A stretch of DNA of 64,000 bases from Sphingopyxis sp. YR583 (GTDB lineage: Bacteria; Pseudomonadota; Alphaproteobacteria; Sphingomonadales; Sphingomonadaceae), in assembly GCF_900108295.1 (NCBI RefSeq), contig NZ_FNWK01000002.1, positions 186,001 through 250,000 on the forward strand, in the 5' to 3' direction. The notes beneath the pieces are model-generated. The model saw only the letters and a list, made by a program, of their open reading frames with translations. It was not told where the DNA came from and searched no databases. The position numbers and the translations under genes are program-made. Below, piece after piece: positions 63,165 to 64,000 of the stretch; position 1 is the first letter of the stretch, and each line of letters begins with the position of its first letter.

Positions 63165-64000
63165 AGTCGACCCAGTCGAGCCCCATGTCGCGATAGACGC
63201 CGCGATCCTCGTCCCAATTTTCCTTCACCTTGACGTGAAGGAACAGGTGAACCTTACGGCCCATCAATTCGGTCAGTTCCGCGCGGGCGCGGGCACCGAT
63301 TTCCTTGATCCGCGCGCCGCCCTTGCCGAGCACGATCGCGCGCTGATTGTCGCGTGCGACGAATATCTGCTGATGGATCTCGGCGCTGCCGTCGGGGCGC
63401 GTCTTGAACAGTTCGGTCTCGACCGTCGACTGATAGGGCAGTTCCTCGTGAAGCTGGCGATAGAGCTGCTCGCGGGTGATTTCGGCGGCGAGCATGCGTT
63501 CGGGCGCGTCGCTGACCTCGTCCTCGGGAAAATGCCACGGTCCCTCGGGCATCAGCTTCGTGAGATGCGCCTTGAGTTCGGGCACGCCGTCGCCGCTGCT
63601 CGCTGCGATAAAGAAGGTTTCGTCGAACGCGACCTTGCCGTTGAGCTCGGTCGCGATCGTCAGCAATTTGTCCTTCTTGGTCAGGTCGACCTTGTTCAGG
63701 ATCAGATATTTCTTCTCGGGGCGGTTCGCGATCCCTTCGAGCACGCGTTCGACGCGGCCCGTCAGCTTTGCCGCGGCATCGACCATGACCAAGATCGCCT
63801 CGGCTTCCTCGAGGCTGCTCCATGCAGCCGCAACCATCGCGCGGTCGAGCCGGCGCGTCGGCGCGAAGATGCCGGGCGTGTCGATCAGGATGATCTGCGT
63901 TTCGCCCTCCATCGCGACGCCCATCAACCGCGTGCGCGTCGTCTGCGCCTTGGGGCTGACGATCGCGACCTTCTGGCCGACGAGTGCGTTGACAAGCGTC
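63163..64000 (-). CDS. era: GTPase Era (5' end outside the window)
   Basis: Partial: about 278 residues, the coding frame continues past the window edge. TLVNALVGQKVAIVSPKAQT at the edge (G1 loop lies just outside), G2 in AQTTRTR, G3 IDTPGIF, G4 LNKVDLT, then the C-terminal KH domain with VLGKGGARIKEIGARARAEL. Era binds the 3' end of 16S rRNA and is needed for 30S maturation. Convergent with the VWA gene. Confidence 0.97.
   Translation of the reverse strand, partial: TLVNALVGQKVAIVSPKAQTTRTRLMGVAMEGETQIILIDTPGIFAPTRRLDRAMVAAAWSSLEEAEAILVMVDAAAKLTGRVERVLEGIANRPEKKYLILNKVDLTKKDKLLTIATELNGKVAFDETFFIAASSGDGVPELKAHLTKLMPEGPWHFPEDEVSDAPERMLAAEITREQLYRQLHEELPYQSTVETELFKTRPDGSAEIHQQIFVARDNQRAIVLGKGGARIKEIGARARAELTELMGRKVHLFLHVKVKENWDEDRGVYRDMGLDWVD

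Overview
The window looks like a stretch of core chromosome from a GC-rich alphaproteobacterium, most likely of the order Sphingomonadales (Sphingopyxis or a close relative is my guess from gene content and codon style; this is inference). Pointers are a C4-pathway 5-aminolevulinate synthase, the alphaproteobacterial carboxyspermidine route for polyamines, a DUF2336-histidine kinase fusion, betaine-lipid genes (btaAB) and many small sphingomonad-type secreted or lipo-proteins. I see no insertion sequence, prophage, CRISPR array, plasmid gene or rRNA. Coding density is high and same-strand neighbours often overlap by 1-8 bases.

Layout. 0.2-5 kb: a secreted repeat protein, an Lrp/AsnC regulator, a DUF2336-histidine kinase and a polysaccharide-deacetylase-like protein. 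5-8.7 kb: tRNA-Ile2(CAU), an M20 peptidase, tRNA-Pro(UGG), an alanine-rich lipoprotein and an M28 peptidase. 8.8-19.4 kb: ettA, a thioesterase, a hairpin-rich 382-base gap, lolC-lolD, a glutathione peroxidase, dnaE, a GFA-family protein and an AlkK-like acyl-CoA ligase. 19.4-23.6 kb, minus strand: a UDG-like gene, slt, moaB and a radical SAM gene. 23.7-33.5 kb, plus strand: ETF-ubiquinone oxidoreductase, a TPR protein, ispE, an N-formylglutamate amidohydrolase, ilvD, a small lipoprotein, nnr and an RNA methyltransferase. 33.5-38.3 kb, minus strand: two MAPEG proteins, a class III CoA-transferase, an MFS transporter and ornithine/lysine decarboxylase with a G/C-block leader. 38.5-41 kb, plus strand: a cyclic-nucleotide-domain/thioredoxin-reductase-like fusion and a secreted protein. 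41-45.4 kb, minus strand: carboxynorspermidine dehydrogenase, a hydrolase, a DUF486 protein and nspC. 45.4-49.6 kb, plus strand: a threonine/serine dehydratase, a lipoprotein and btaA-btaB-GNAT. 49.6-53 kb: hemA-nitroreductase, a secreted protein and murI. 53.2-63.1 kb, plus strand: plsY-dprA, a VWA protein, a YciC-like membrane protein, topA, a secreted lipase and a second VWA protein. The window ends inside era.

How the genes fit together. Ornithine/lysine decarboxylase, carboxynorspermidine dehydrogenase and NspC together give a route from ornithine to putrescine to carboxyspermidine to spermidine. btaA-btaB would make the phosphorus-free lipid DGTS, and a Pho-box-like sequence lies just upstream. 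lolCD serves lipoprotein sorting and the window holds at least three predicted lipoproteins. ETF-QO and the acyl-CoA ligase fit fatty-acid oxidation.

The points most worth a second look are the decarboxylase leader, the structured gap before lolC, a TPR exported protein whose signal peptide starts upstream of any ATG/GTG/TTG, the btaAB-GNAT operon, the cNMP-domain flavoprotein, two VWA proteins carrying a TonB-receptor-like VTG motif, a dispersed hairpin repeat, and several sharp palindromes in front of genes.
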